A stretch of DNA of 64,000 nucleotides from Acanthaster planci (taxonomy: Eukaryota > Echinodermata > Asteroidea > Valvatida > Acanthasteridae): contig NW_019091385.1 of the NCBI RefSeq assembly GCF_001949145.1, forward strand, positions 1,318,318 to 1,382,317, read 5' to 3'. Of the stretch, positions 47,311-58,665 are shown in pieces (within the stretch, counting starts at the first letter, position 1; each line of letters begins with the position of its first letter). The position numbers and the translations under genes were made by a program. Below the pieces are notes generated by a model. It was not told where the DNA came from and made no database searches. It saw only the letters and a program-made list of their open reading frames with translations.

Positions 47311-49015
47311 AAAAGCTACTTGAAATCAAAACTATAACATCACTCATTTATTCCAAAGTTCAATCACAGAAATAATTTTTATCCACATGATCTGTATGTC
47401 AACACTGTAATTACACTGTGAACTTAATTCTTATGTGAACCAGCTGGATTCAGCAAGGTGCATAAACCAAATGATGGTTGCAGTTGAAGTGCTTTGTTAA
47501 AGTAGGTTTAAGCAAATATATCTATTAATAATTGACCACTTTAACTCGAGGAACGTTCTCCCTTCAGTTTGCGTCACAGTATTCTGATGATTCTGATTGA
47601 CACAAAATCACTTTGTATCATTTACATCGATCAATGGTTTGATTAATATAGGTTGAACACAGCAACTCAAACCTCTCTACAGTGATTGTGTAGGCCTAGT
47701 TCTTTCTGTAACTTGTTAAAACTCCTCTGGGAACATTGGAACAAGTTATACATCTTTGAAACAGTCGAAAAACTTAAGGAATTAAGAGAACAGGAACACC
47801 ACATGGATTCCAAAGTAAAAGGTGTATTTCCTTCCTACGGGTCTTGTACATAATATACACTGGTTTGAAACAATTTTCAGCACAGATTTGCGCCACTTGT
47901 ATGGGACCTTCCGAATGACAGGCATATCCTTGGTGTCCTACAACTGCCGCAGCATCCGAAATCCCAGTCACGTATTTTCAGCCCCTTATAATGAAACGTA
48001 ATGCACATTCATTGATTTAAAGGATGCAAAACGAAGTCGAATGCTTGTTATTACGAAAATGAAACCAGATTTTAAGTTGTTTCAGAATCCACGCTAAATT
48101 GAAATCATATTTTACAAATTAGACCGTGCATTTTCCGAAATTGGCCGGGAAAACCTATATTGTGTTGAAGCTACAATTTACAACGGCCCCTGCGCGGTGC
48201 AACCGGGCCACTAAATTAATCTTTATTTACGACATGTTTATGAAACCAACTTACACTAAAACTGGTCTCATCTGAAATCTCACCTGAAAAAACATTTTCC
48301 AGCTATTACTGCCCCGTCATCCATGCTTCACTCATGACTCGTGCTTTGTGTTTTAAGTTGTTGGTTAAATTTGCATAACTCCCGCGTTTGTTTCAAGCAG
48401 AGTTCAGACTAAGTATAATGCCCATTTTCCCAACTGTGAGGCACCCGTGACATTTTTACCCACAAAATAATACACAATTCATTTATGCCCATTTGATGGG
48501 CTGAAGAGCACCCAACTTAAATGAAATTTATACTTCTCAATTGTGGTCACTCTAAAATACAAAAGGACTCACAAAACAGGCAAAAATCTACCATTATATA
48601 CATGTAGTTGTAAGACTTTAAAGTTCGCCCAGCAAATCGAGTGGCCATTATTTTTACAGTGTGACTTTTTTTGGCTGTCGAATCTTGTGGGATCACTGCG
48701 AACTTTAAGGTTTCGTATAGAGAACTCGCAGAACCTTTCTGAACGAGTTCTTTCGTGAAAGGGGAATTGTGCAGTGTGGATGTGCCGTGCATGGGAAGTT
48801 CTTAAAGTTAAACTGCGAAGGTGTTAAAGGTTCTCAGCTGTTTAGTACAAAACATCCTTGTGGTGATTACAAACATGGTTGAGATATAAAAGAAAAAGAC
48901 TCCTTTTTCAAAGGAGTCAAATTAGTGGTAATATTAGCCATTGAAAATAAAGAATTTACGATCCAGCGCCCCGCCCTGAGAAAATTCCCTCACACTGAAT
49001 GCCCGGATGTTGATA
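47311..49015. other. Intergenic or element-internal stretch
   Basis: No gene supported. A perfect 9-bp hairpin, GACTCCTTT / AAAGGAGTC, sits at 48898-48918. Confidence 0.4.
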
Positions 49016-49399
49016 TCATGACGAACAACCTTGCCACGCGTTTCCGTGCAACACGTACAACGTTCGCCTTTTCTTCGAGTAGTGGAGACGTGAGACAGCA
49101 ATGGTAGATTCTGAAGTTTCCGAGAGCGATTTTGAAACCGTTTTTTTTCAGAGGAAGAGTTTAAGAGCTCTGCTTGGGATGTATCCCAAACTCTTCGTGA
49201 AGCGTTTTCTTGTAGTCATCGGCTGTATATGGTCACTGCAGATGACGCTTGTCGAGGACGGCCCATCCCAGTTTGCCCTGCTCAAGCGCACTTTTGCTGT
49301 CCAGATTTTCCGTAATGCCGGGTCTTTTGGGAACCTGAGCAGGCGTACACCGTCCTTTGGTGTACTGCTGCATCCTGACACGATTTATCTAGTCGGCAT
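49016..49399 (-). pseudogene. THAP-type zinc-finger remnant
   Basis: Minus-strand translation from the ATG at 49399 gives MPTR, a stop (TAA at 49387-49385), IVSGCSSTPKDGV, then RLLRFPKDPALRKIW and NWDGPSSTSVICSDH. This matches the C2CH THAP finger: Cys, 43 residues, Cys-x2-His, with the RFPKDP motif, the conserved Trp (LRKIW) and the Pro after W. The stop sits where the first zinc-binding Cys belongs (Cys-x4-Cys in the family). The usual His-Phe is His-Ile. A second stop at 49150-49148 follows SLGYIPSRALKLFL, after which the frame stays open 43 more codons (KKTVSKSLSETSES, Lys-rich) to 49016. THAP domains bind DNA and occur in host regulators and P-element-type transposases. This copy looks dead. 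Confidence 0.65.
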
Positions 49400-52300
49400 T
49401 GTCACTTGCTGTGGCCAAATTTCAAGGATTTTTTTTCGGCACGATACCGGTACGACTAATTCGGTCAGTCCACGCGTAACGCCGGGTCAGTGGACCCTAC
49501 CTTGAAGATCGGGCTCTTTACGTGACGTCATCGTATTATGTGATGCATTACATTATTCATTCACAGTTTTCGATGGGCAAAAGTGGGGGCATGAAAAAAT
49601 TGCTTTAAAAAATCGTAAAAATCAGCCAAACCGATGGAAATAAACGAAAAAACAGACACAGTTCTGGTTTTGTTTTCAGTACAGATTTATTTAACACAAC
49701 AAGGGTCTTGAATAGCAGAGAACCTTTAAAACTGTGTATGTCAGGTGCTACCGGCTTCTGCTTTGAAGTGGTCTTCATTTCAGTGTTTTCCTATTTTCTG
49801 TATTCATGACCAGCAAAAGGGACATTCTGATTACTGTGTAGTATACAATGTGCAATTGTTCATGAAAGTCGTACCTTTTCTTTTCTGACGCCGTTCTGAG
49901 GCCTTTCAAGCAGCACGAGAGTCGATCTCAAATTTGAGTATTCGAATATCGATACATCGAGTTAGTGTAGTATTGTATGATGAATATCGATAAGTACTGA
50001 TAAAGACTGTTGCTTTATAGAAAAAGTCAGTGACATGGAATTATTTGCCATATTTGACAGCTTTGCTGAGGCACTCTCGTAAAGTCTCGCCCCAGTTTCC
50101 TTTAACTGTTGTTGCTTGGAGACCGGCCAGCCAGAGGCGCAGCCCTTGGCAAACATCAGCCAACTCTTTCCGCTTTGTGGACCTGCGCCCTGATCACTCG
50201 TTCCCCCTGGTACCGAGCGTATCTCGCACTGCATGTAGACATGAACCGGTACCGGCTGACATCGCTGCCCTGGAGTACCAGTCAGTTTCGACCCTCCAGG
50301 CCACTCCTGATATCCCGGTGTGCCCATCTGTTATGATGGGTTAGTTAACCTTTTGTTAACCTTTTTTCTCCCGGAAACGTGGCTCCAAACGGATGTAGCT
50401 CATCCTTCCGATTCAGCTGCAAAGTGTATCACCTGGAACAGGTAAAACCTGCATCACCAGCAGTGCTCGCAAGATGTGTACCTGTTCTTTGGCTGCAGCT
50501 ACTTCGTTACATAAGTCAGATGCTTTTTTTTTCCAATGCTTATGGTCATTTTATTGACAGCTTTGTGCTCTTGGCCAATTCATTTAAAATAAAAGGAACA
50601 AGGCGCCCCACCTGGGAATTTCTGCAAATAAATGGACAGTTTAGAGAGGGGCAAATCGCTTGTACTCACACAGGCACATAACTTGTTGCCATGAGGGACA
50701 TTTTTTAAAATCAATCAACAGCCCCTAAAAACGCCAAGAACGCAGCCAAGCCTCTAGTCCTCTTATTAATTAAGGGAAATTGACCGTCCCTTTTCTCGAA
50801 AAAAATGTAAACAGACAAGCCAGCTAATCTGAGTAAATGCAATGCATGCATTGAAGATCTTGCTTGAACATTGTGTAATCACTTTAGTGCTTGTAAATCT
50901 TGATTTAACTTTTAATTCCTCTATGTTCATATTAGAAGTACATAACTGTACATGTAGAGTGCTCGCCTGTCTTCATTACAGGCGCCAAACTTCCAGACTT
51001 GCGTCTTTCGTTCGTGCGTACATTGATGCACTACCGGTACATTGTTATTAGTTTAAGAGGCATAGCGATTTTTCTTTTTTCATAATTCAGGCAGGTAAAA
51101 TTATGCTTCGCAGTGTATCGATATTCTTTGAGCCCATGTTCTGCAAAGGCAACCTTGCCTGATTCGCAGTAAGAAAAACAACGAAATATTGTGCGCAACA
51201 GCTAGCGTGATCGAAAAATGGAGAATGCCACATTTAATGAACTTTCCCGTGAGATTTTGTGCCGCCTGGCGTGGCTGGCTATAAACTATGTAACAAGATG
51301 CGGCAGTGAAACGGCTGTTCGCGCACAGCGACTGGGTGGAATTGCACCTGCGCAGGGGTAGAGGATGCGCAGTAGAGACTGAGCAGAAAAACCGGCCTAA
51401 TTGGTTTCGGATCTGCAGATCTTTTTACGGGAGATCTGCGTGTGGACTCTTACAGGAACACAAGAATTATTTTTTAATTAACAATATGTGATGACGATAG
51501 TGCATTTTATGGTTTTTAAATTAAGAACCGAATGGCACACAATTGAAGTGAAGCAATAATCAGTCGAATGTCACGGCATTTACTGTGCGATGATTTGTGG
51601 GTAGCACCAATGAAAAACAGGTAGTTTTATAATTTAAACGTTATTGCGGCTAAACAAACGTCTTTACGGGTACAACTGAGGCCTATGTTTGACACTTTTT
51701 AAACCACATTTGACTTAAGCAGGATATGATGGGTATTTGCCCTTTTAAGCAGACTACGGATGGATGAACCGTAGATCGATTCGCTCTGAAAACTGCCAGT
51801 GAAATGTCTTATGTACTTCTTTATCCCCCCCCCCATCCAAATTTGCCGCATTGACGTCTGAATGGCGGCGAGTATCGGGCATGGCGTTAAAAAGTTGCTG
51901 TTTTTCAAGGTTGGAGTGAATATGAATCCAGCTTCGCGGACCATCACGACTGTCTGGTCCCCCGTCTTTTAACCAGACCATTCTGAATATCGATCTCAAA
52001 CGTTCCACGCAGCGCGATATCCATTGAGAGACCCCGTGATCTGTGTTATTTCCTGTGCTAATTTATAGCCGGTAAAAGTGTCCTTGGCCAGACTCCTCCT
52101 GTGGGTATATAGACTGCTGTTGCCTGCTGCACCCGCCCACCCAGAACCCGCTCGACCGACCAACTGTCTGAAAATTGTCACCGTCATCAACAAATCAACG
52201 GCCTAGAGCATAAATCCATTTGAAAGTTGCGTGAACAGCGGTGTGTTTACAAACACTTTTCTCAAGATTTTGTCTTGTTTCTGTTCAAAAATTTTTCAGG

Positions 52301-53881
52301 GGCCCCACAACAAACAATCGCGTGAGGGAGAAAGCAAATATCAGTTCAAACATCTGGGCTTCAACAGTCAATACAGGGAGGAAAACGAGGTGAAGTGTCA
52401 TCCCATTAATTAAGTGATGTTTTCGCACCTTCTTTTTTCCAACGAACTGAACTATATCAAACACGGTCCCCAAACCAACATTGTGGATTTTATTGGTAAT
52501 TTCTTCAAACGATGAAGCGCTGCAAAGGCATAAAAGCTATTCCTGCAACATTGCCCTGTTTATTCCTGCGATGTTTGTTTATGTAGACCATTCGTCTTCG
52601 TAGTATGATTATATCTACTAAGAATACACTCTTGGAGTGTGTGGTCACTTCCTCAACTTGTTGCATTTTGTCCAAATCAGTTTCTGCGATGAATTAAAAA
52701 AATCAACCATCCGCCTCACATAACACCTGAGTTTAATAAGTCGTTCGTCTGTCATTGTTTATCGTGCATAATTGACAGCATACGTCATTGCTTGGCTTCA
52801 TGCTACACGGCACATGAATGTGCCCTTTAATGACAGGTACATCCTGCTATTGACGTTGGCTGAGCGTCGACGCATACCTTAATGAAGAGCAGCGGGTTCA
52901 CGTCAGTGTAATTCACCGATTATTGCAGGTTCTCAGTCGGATGTTATTTGGATCCGTTGACCAATCAGAGATATGCGTTTCGTGTTGCCAGCTCCGCGCA
53001 TCTTGTGAGGCACCAGCGCAACTTCACGTAATTGCTGGCGGTGTGTTTACGACTCTCGTCGCGCTCCGGCGGTGCGTTCATCCGACAGACATAAACGCAT
53101 TTATATGCCTGTGGTTCATCCATTTCATTCCGCAGCGCCCTCACGTGTCAGCCGGCCTGTTATGACGTCACTTAGTCTGGGCATAATGAAGGCATTTGCA
53201 GCATAGCGCTACGCTGTTCAGAGCTAGCTTGGCGCTGCCGGTGCCGCGCATGGACGTTGATTTTTGCACGTCAAATGTCATACGCCGACCCTTCTCGACG
53301 TCCACGCATAATTGTTCGTGTAAAGACCACGCACGGGCCTCCGCTGCACAGGCGAACATCAGCAATAATGTGTGAAAGCCCCAGCAAGCAGTTAATGAAT
53401 GTGTGCACGGGGTGTGTGGGCGTGTTAGGGTGTTTACGAAACAGCATACTTGAACGAATATCATATTAAGCTGTGATGAATGGGCCGCTTAACAGCCGGA
53501 GCACAACAAACAGCACTTTCGGATTTCGCAATGGTAGCGCTCAATTCAGTATCACAACCAAGCAAAATACAAACTGCAACACCACAAAACCACCATGCGT
53601 ACAGCATGCCGAGGCAGAACACATCCGAACACCAACACTGAACACAGAAATGATCTAATATCAACACAGCATCTCTTCGTTTTTTTTTACTTTATCATTC
53701 ATGTTGCCATAATATCTCAACGATCATTATAAGGTATATAATAAATAAGTTTTTGTCTTTATAAAATTCACAATATACATATCTTGAATTAAACGATATA
53801 CTTTACAAGCATCATATTTAAGTCGTAACTTCGAACATATACAATTTGCAGTTTAACAATTTAACAGATTGTCATTTTCAG
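49400..53881. other. Intergenic stretch, nothing supported
   Basis: CRE octamers at 49523-49530 and 53163-53170. Frames up to 121 codons near 50 kb overlap on opposite strands without domains. An NF-Y-type GACCAATCAGAG lies near 52960. No gene is called. Confidence 0.4.
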
Positions 53882-54093
53882 CCCGTCTTTTGCACACACT
53901 GGCTACGAAAAATTGTCTTGACCAAGCGGAACACTTTAAAGCACTTTGAGGCATGTGTCAACAGTTTTCAAAAGGGCAGAGAAATTAGTCATAGACTCGA
54001 CGAAGCAGACAAAAATCATCGCGCTGAGTCATTGCACGGCAGGCAACAGCCGTCGGCACCGAGACCTCTGATTTCAGGAAACGGGAAAGAATG
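53882..54093 (+). CDS. Candidate internal exon, protein unknown
   Basis: A strong acceptor, GATTGTCATTTTCAG, precedes 53882 and a donor, GAATG|GTAAAA, follows 54093. The 212-bp segment enters in phase 0 and leaves in phase 2. It reads WLRKIVLTKRNTLKHFEACV then NSFQKGREISHRLDEADKNH, basic and hydrophilic. No long frame lies on the opposite strand here, which slightly favours real coding. Family unknown; no partner exon was found. Confidence 0.3.
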
Positions 54094-56061
54094 GTAAAAC
54101 ACTTGTTTCTTTCACTGTTGCTGTAGCAACAATCAAATGGAAATTCTGTTTCGCTTTCCCGCCTTTCTCGTGTAAGTAACTGCTGAACAGCCTTGTATAC
54201 AAAGTCATGTGCATCCGGGCCTGCTGCTGATAGTCATGATTTGTGCCAGCTTCGTACTAAGTTAGTTCAGATCAGTATTTGCACTCTGACCAGAGTTTTT
54301 TGTTTCGCTTGTATATTTTGTAAAACAATAATCATAAGTTCCAATCACTAAACATAAGCTGCAGAGGCATAACGAGATAATGGCAAGATTGTTGCCCGAA
54401 TTTTTAACTGTATTTTGATTATGAAGATGAAAGCTCCTTCAGAAATGCCATCGGCATACATTTGTATACAACTACGAAAAAACCTGTTGAAACAAGTTAT
54501 TTGTACTGGCCATAGCAAGTTTTGGTTTGCTGCTGTAGTTTGTGAATCAATTTGCAAGTCTACAATTCCGCAATCCTCGGAATACGATTGGTTTTGGCTG
54601 CGAGCCAAACAGCAATATTTATTGATGATAAATCAGCCAACGATAATTTTTCATATCCTCGAGTGGCTGGCTCACGCCCCACCCTCAATCGGCTTTGGCC
54701 CTTCACGCAAATCTCCATAGGAGTCGACCTTTGGAATTATTGAAAAATAGACGCAGCCAAGGCATCAACAAATCATATTCCGGGTTGCGGAGATGCAAAT
54801 ACCGATAAACCCTTCATACAATACCGAGTTCACAGTGCAGAGTGTTGTGGGGGAGAATTTGGATCAACGAGCGAACGAGCCCCCGGTTTGTACAGTACAC
54901 GTACACGCCCGGGCAGCTTGCAGGCCGCTCACTGGTACACAGGCTACCATAACACGAATTTGCATTTACGTCTGCCAGTGAGCAGTGTGCCGTCAGTCCA
55001 TACATCGAGTGCCGGCTGATAAGTATGGACATGTTACACATCCTGCATGTGAAAGGCTTCTTAGTCCTTCTGTTTTTACAGAAGACATTTTTAAGGAGAT
55101 GTTTGGAAGCACCTGCTTACGTCACTGCTAAGACAAACCAGAGTCCCTACAACAATTTGGTGTTTACACAAGTTTCGGGCGTACAAATGAAGCTCAAAAT
55201 AGATACAAAACAACTGGGCTGGTTTTGTGTGCGGACGTGTACATGGCAACTTCAAAACACCCGTGAACATGAGTGATCAACGACATCCGTGCATAACAGT
55301 CGCTGATCAATTGCGGCAAATTACAAACAGCCAAGGGGTGACACAAATGAACACTAAAAGACAAGTTCGGTTCTTTAACATGTACAGTGTCAAATAATTT
55401 TCTTCAGAGGTTTTCCTCGAATCCATGTTGTGGTTTGGAGGCCACATTGTTAGATGATACATCCACAGGGAATGTCTTTGACAGATTTAGGAAAACCTCT
55501 GATTAACAAGACTTGTTATTAAATGCCTAGCTGAGCATTAATAAGACAGGAAATTATGAATTCGCAAACAGGGAGATAATTTAATTTTCTGTGCTTTGAA
55601 ACAAGTACAAAAACATGTTTTGCCTGTCGGCAGAGCGGAAGAACACTTTATAGGTTGATACATTACAAAAACAAGTCTGTCTGGGGAGCAAGCTGGGTCC
55701 TTTGCTTAGTCGGGCAAACAAGTTGTCCATCTTTCTCCAGCACTTCCTTCTCAGTTGGACGCAGGTGTTCCTGTGACAAGCTCCGATTCCAGTCTCTCCG
55801 TATCTATTTGTTGAATGTGTCTCTCTTCGTTGTAGGTTTAAGGCAGGAGTCATTTGTAGCGGCTTGAGTTAAGTCTGTCGTCTGCAGGAGTAGCACCATT
55901 CTGCGGTGAGTCTCAGGCGGGATAGTCATGCACACACAGCTCGTGCCCGTCGGGCAGCAACAAAACAAAATGTTAATATATTGCACGTACACTATAAAAG
56001 AAACACCATAAAACAAAGGCAAAGTCAATTTCTTTGCATGGTTTTTACAGTTGTTGGTATT
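54094..56061. other. Region downstream of the PH gene
   Basis: Would hold the PH gene's 3' untranslated region. No AATAAA was found on the minus strand near the stop; ATTAAA at about 55577-55582 is the nearest candidate. Other frames are unsupported. Confidence 0.4.
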
Positions 56062-56850
56062 TTACAGGCCATTGGGAATGGCATGGGATGGTCTGGGCGC
56101 GTCCCATGGTCTGTCGCAGTCGTGGGGTGCAGGGGTGGAGGTGTGGACCGTGCAGCACCGGGGCCGGCGGCCGAATTTGTCCAGGTTGTGCAGGAACTCG
56201 TGCCGAGAGCGGGGCAACGAGGGCGAGCTGCCCCCGTGCTCCGACTCCAGCTCATGGCACGACTCTTCCTCCTCCTCCTCCAGGTCCGAGGAGTCGGAGC
56301 AGATCTCGTCGATCTCGGGCAGGGACGGCATCCGCTGCTGTCTGAGCGAGATGGAGCGGGGCCGGCCGCTCAGGCCCAGTTCCACGGCAACGGGAGCGGT
56401 CAGCGCTTTGACCCACTCCTCGCGCTCGGCCCTGGAATCGGCGCCCAGGACCATCACCCGCCCGCCGTCGCCATTCTTCGGAATGACCCGGAAGTCAGTG
56501 TCGCTGCCGCTGACCGGCTCGACGCGGCATCCCTTCAGCTTGAGAACGCCGCAGTGCCGGCAGTGCTTCTTGTCCGGGTAGAAGACCACGAAGGGGTCCA
56601 GGGTCTTGGCATAGATGCTGACCTGAAGGCGCTGGCGCCGGGGTCCCATCACCAGCACCAAACAGCCTTTCTTGCTCTCGTTGCCAGGGTGAAAGCTCAT
56701 GCTTGCCATGGTCGTGGTGGGTGTGTTGCGCATGTTAGGCAGAGGGAAACGATCACTTCCAACCATATCGACTCTTCGGCGGTGTAAGTCTCGAAATCTG
56801 GGGAGATTCCCGATGTTTGAGTGTGATGACGCTTGTGTTGTGTTTAGCAT
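56062..56850 (-). CDS. PH-domain protein, single exon, 262 residues
   Basis: The minus-strand frame runs from the first ATG after the promoter (56850) to TAA at 56062. Residues about 60-151 form a pleckstrin-homology domain. It starts KKGCLVLVMGP, has alternating hydrophobic strands (LQVSIY, FVVFY, GVLKLKG, DFRVIP, RVMVLGA) and ends in the helix AEREEWVKAL with the invariant Trp at 146. Residues 181-205 are strongly acidic (DEICSDSSDLEEEEEESCHE), suggesting a flexible or protein-binding tail. PH domains bind phosphoinositides or proteins at membranes; this protein's ligand is unknown. A Met at residue 48 (56709) has a better start context (ACCATGG) and may be the true or alternative start. 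GC content is much higher than in the flanks. A large open frame on the opposite strand is its shadow. I cannot assign a PH subfamily. Confidence 0.75.
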   Translation of the reverse strand: MLNTTQASSHSNIGNLPRFRDLHRRRVDMVGSDRFPLPNMRNTPTTTMASMSFHPGNESKKGCLVLVMGPRRQRLQVSIYAKTLDPFVVFYPDKKHCRHCGVLKLKGCRVEPVSGSDTDFRVIPKNGDGGRVMVLGADSRAEREEWVKALTAPVAVELGLSGRPRSISLRQQRMPSLPEIDEICSDSSDLEEEEEESCHELESEHGGSSPSLPRSRHEFLHNLDKFGRRPRCCTVHTSTPAPHDCDRPWDAPRPSHAIPNGL

Positions 56851-56970
56851 GTGAATCTCTCTGACACACGCTAACAGCTTCGCTGGATTTGCTCACGTAT
56901 CGTAGGGAGAATCGAGTGACTGCTAGTCGAGTTTCAAAACGGTCTGACTCAACCTGTGACTGCGGTCGGA

Positions 56971-56998
56971 CTTATATATCCTAGCAGACACTATTGGC
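56971..56998 (-). promoter_or_regulatory. CCAAT and TATA boxes of the PH gene
   Basis: On the minus strand GCCAATAG (about 56991-56998) is followed about 15 bp later by GGATATATAAG (56971-56981). A TATA box there predicts a start near 56945 and a 5' leader of about 95 nt before the first ATG at 56850. Spacing and order fit a classic Pol II core promoter. Confidence 0.6.
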
Positions 56999-58520
56999 GG
57001 ATTGTATCTGTACGGCGCGCCTGACTCATATGCAGCCCGTAGTGGTTTGTTTATTGTGAATCAGTCACGAGGTATCAGCAGTCACCGACCGACCTGAGGG
57101 CTCCCCGCCCAGATCACGTACGCATGACATTACTATGCATGATGACCTACTGGCGCGCTCGTGGAGCGCATCCACACTGAGTTTTCTACGCTGCTTCCGG
57201 ACCAACCCGCAATATTTCGAAACGGTGACTCAATTTATGATGCTGCCGCACGTGACACGGAGTGATTTTACTCAGGAGGACCCTCGTTTGGCGCGTGGCC
57301 TGTCGAATAGACGAGAGGTGGAGAAATTTCATAGCCTCATCAACGTTTCATTGGAAACAAGCGAGGGGACGGAAATACTAAGGCCCCACCCATCCCAAGC
57401 TGGCCTCTAGTGCTGCGGCTAACGAAAGGCCACTTGATCAACCGGATCATCAGTTCAACATTTCAAGACAAGCATTTATCGTCGATGACTTGCAGGCTTA
57501 AAGCCAACGTGTCCCCCCCCCCTCTTTAATTAAGGCAGATGAAATTTATCTCCTGAAATAACGTTTAGAAGGCCTTAGTGGATGGTTTGAAGTAAAACTA
57601 CGGGCATGTGTTTTTTTTTTCGCTGTCATTTGAACTAAACGAGATGAACATCAGATTGCTTCCATTGTTGAGAAGCGTTCAACGGGCGGTGGATGCCACG
57701 ATGATGTCGAACTCAAGATCTCATTTGTTCGGATCTTGTGTTACTGTGACCAGCATTCTCTTTTCTTTCTGCCCCACTTTTCCCATGGTCTGTTTTTAAA
57801 TACACACTTGTTTCTAAATCTTCCGGAACTCCACCCTGCTGGACCTGTTCCTTGTGTCACTGGCTGCCTATCCCCCTCTTGTGAACTTGGTGAATAATTT
57901 TTGTCAGCATTCGCGTGTAGCAGTTCACCTGTATGTGGTGTCATTAGGTTGCTATTCCGGGTTCAGAATCTAGATTACATCTTTGCCCGAAACGCAGCGT
58001 ACCAGCTTATGTCACATTAGTTCACGCTGAAGTCAGTTTGAATTCCTTGAAATTTTGTACTTTTTTGTGGGAAATCAGTAATCAAACAACTTTGCCATGA
58101 TGACGGCCGGCGTTCTCGAACTCAGTGCATCATTTCATGTTCCAAGGTTGGCCGCTGATTCATGATACTACGTGACTTCGAAAGGGTGTCAAAACTCTGT
58201 GGGCCGCAATGTAAGCAGTAATTACAGTTCGGCGATTTCGATCGATGCGGGAAAAGCTGAAAAGCCGATCACTCGCCATGCCCCCCGTGTGACGTCAGGC
58301 CGCGGCCAACTGTCAGTCTCAAAAGCCAGTCAGAAATAAAACATTGTTCCTGCAGAGGAGTGCTTGATTTTTTTAATAAGTCTGCCGCTTCCCTAAGTTT
58401 TTTTATTCTCCATGTTCATTGTGGCTCAGTGCAATCTATTCTTTTGTAGTTTCTACCATCTTCAACGAAAAACAAGTATTAATGTTTTAACGCCTTTTAA
58501 GCGCCTTCCAGGCAACATTT
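56999..58520. other. Upstream of the PH gene; nothing firm
   Basis: A CRE octamer lies at 58290-58297. A 91-codon plus frame (57135-57410) lies divergent to the PH promoter but has no domain or splice evidence. Confidence 0.4.
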
Positions 58521-58665
58521 TATGAACGTGTTGTGGTGTTAATAATCCAAAGCTGAACACGTTATGGTGTTCAACTTTTAACAAAGACGTGTTGATGTGG
58601 ACACAATGACACATTTTGGGTATTCATAACAAGACACAAAAACACGTATATCGGGTGCATGTTAA
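58521..58665. repeat. Dispersed AACACG/GTGTT repeat, copy 1
   Basis: Shares ordered blocks with 62476-62600: GTTGTGGTGTT, AACAAAGACGTGTTGA, GACACAA-GACACAT and AACA-GACACAAAA. The internal words AACAC and GTGTT recur in both orientations, making the copy partly self-complementary. Likely a non-autonomous element. Confidence 0.6.

Noticed and set aside
48898-48918. Histone-type 3' stem-loop or terminator
   Set aside because: The 9-bp stem with a 3-base loop differs from the histone consensus (6-bp stem, 4-base loop) and no histone gene is nearby.
49101-49505. 134-codon plus-strand frame with a membrane-like stretch
   Set aside because: It is antisense to the THAP remnant, whose motif spacing on the minus strand is far more specific.
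55906-56787. 293-codon plus-strand open frame, the longest in the window apart from those crossing the gap
   Set aside because: It lies opposite the PH-domain gene, is Arg/Ala/Val-rich and has no domain. It is explained by the GC-rich codon use of the real gene on the other strand.
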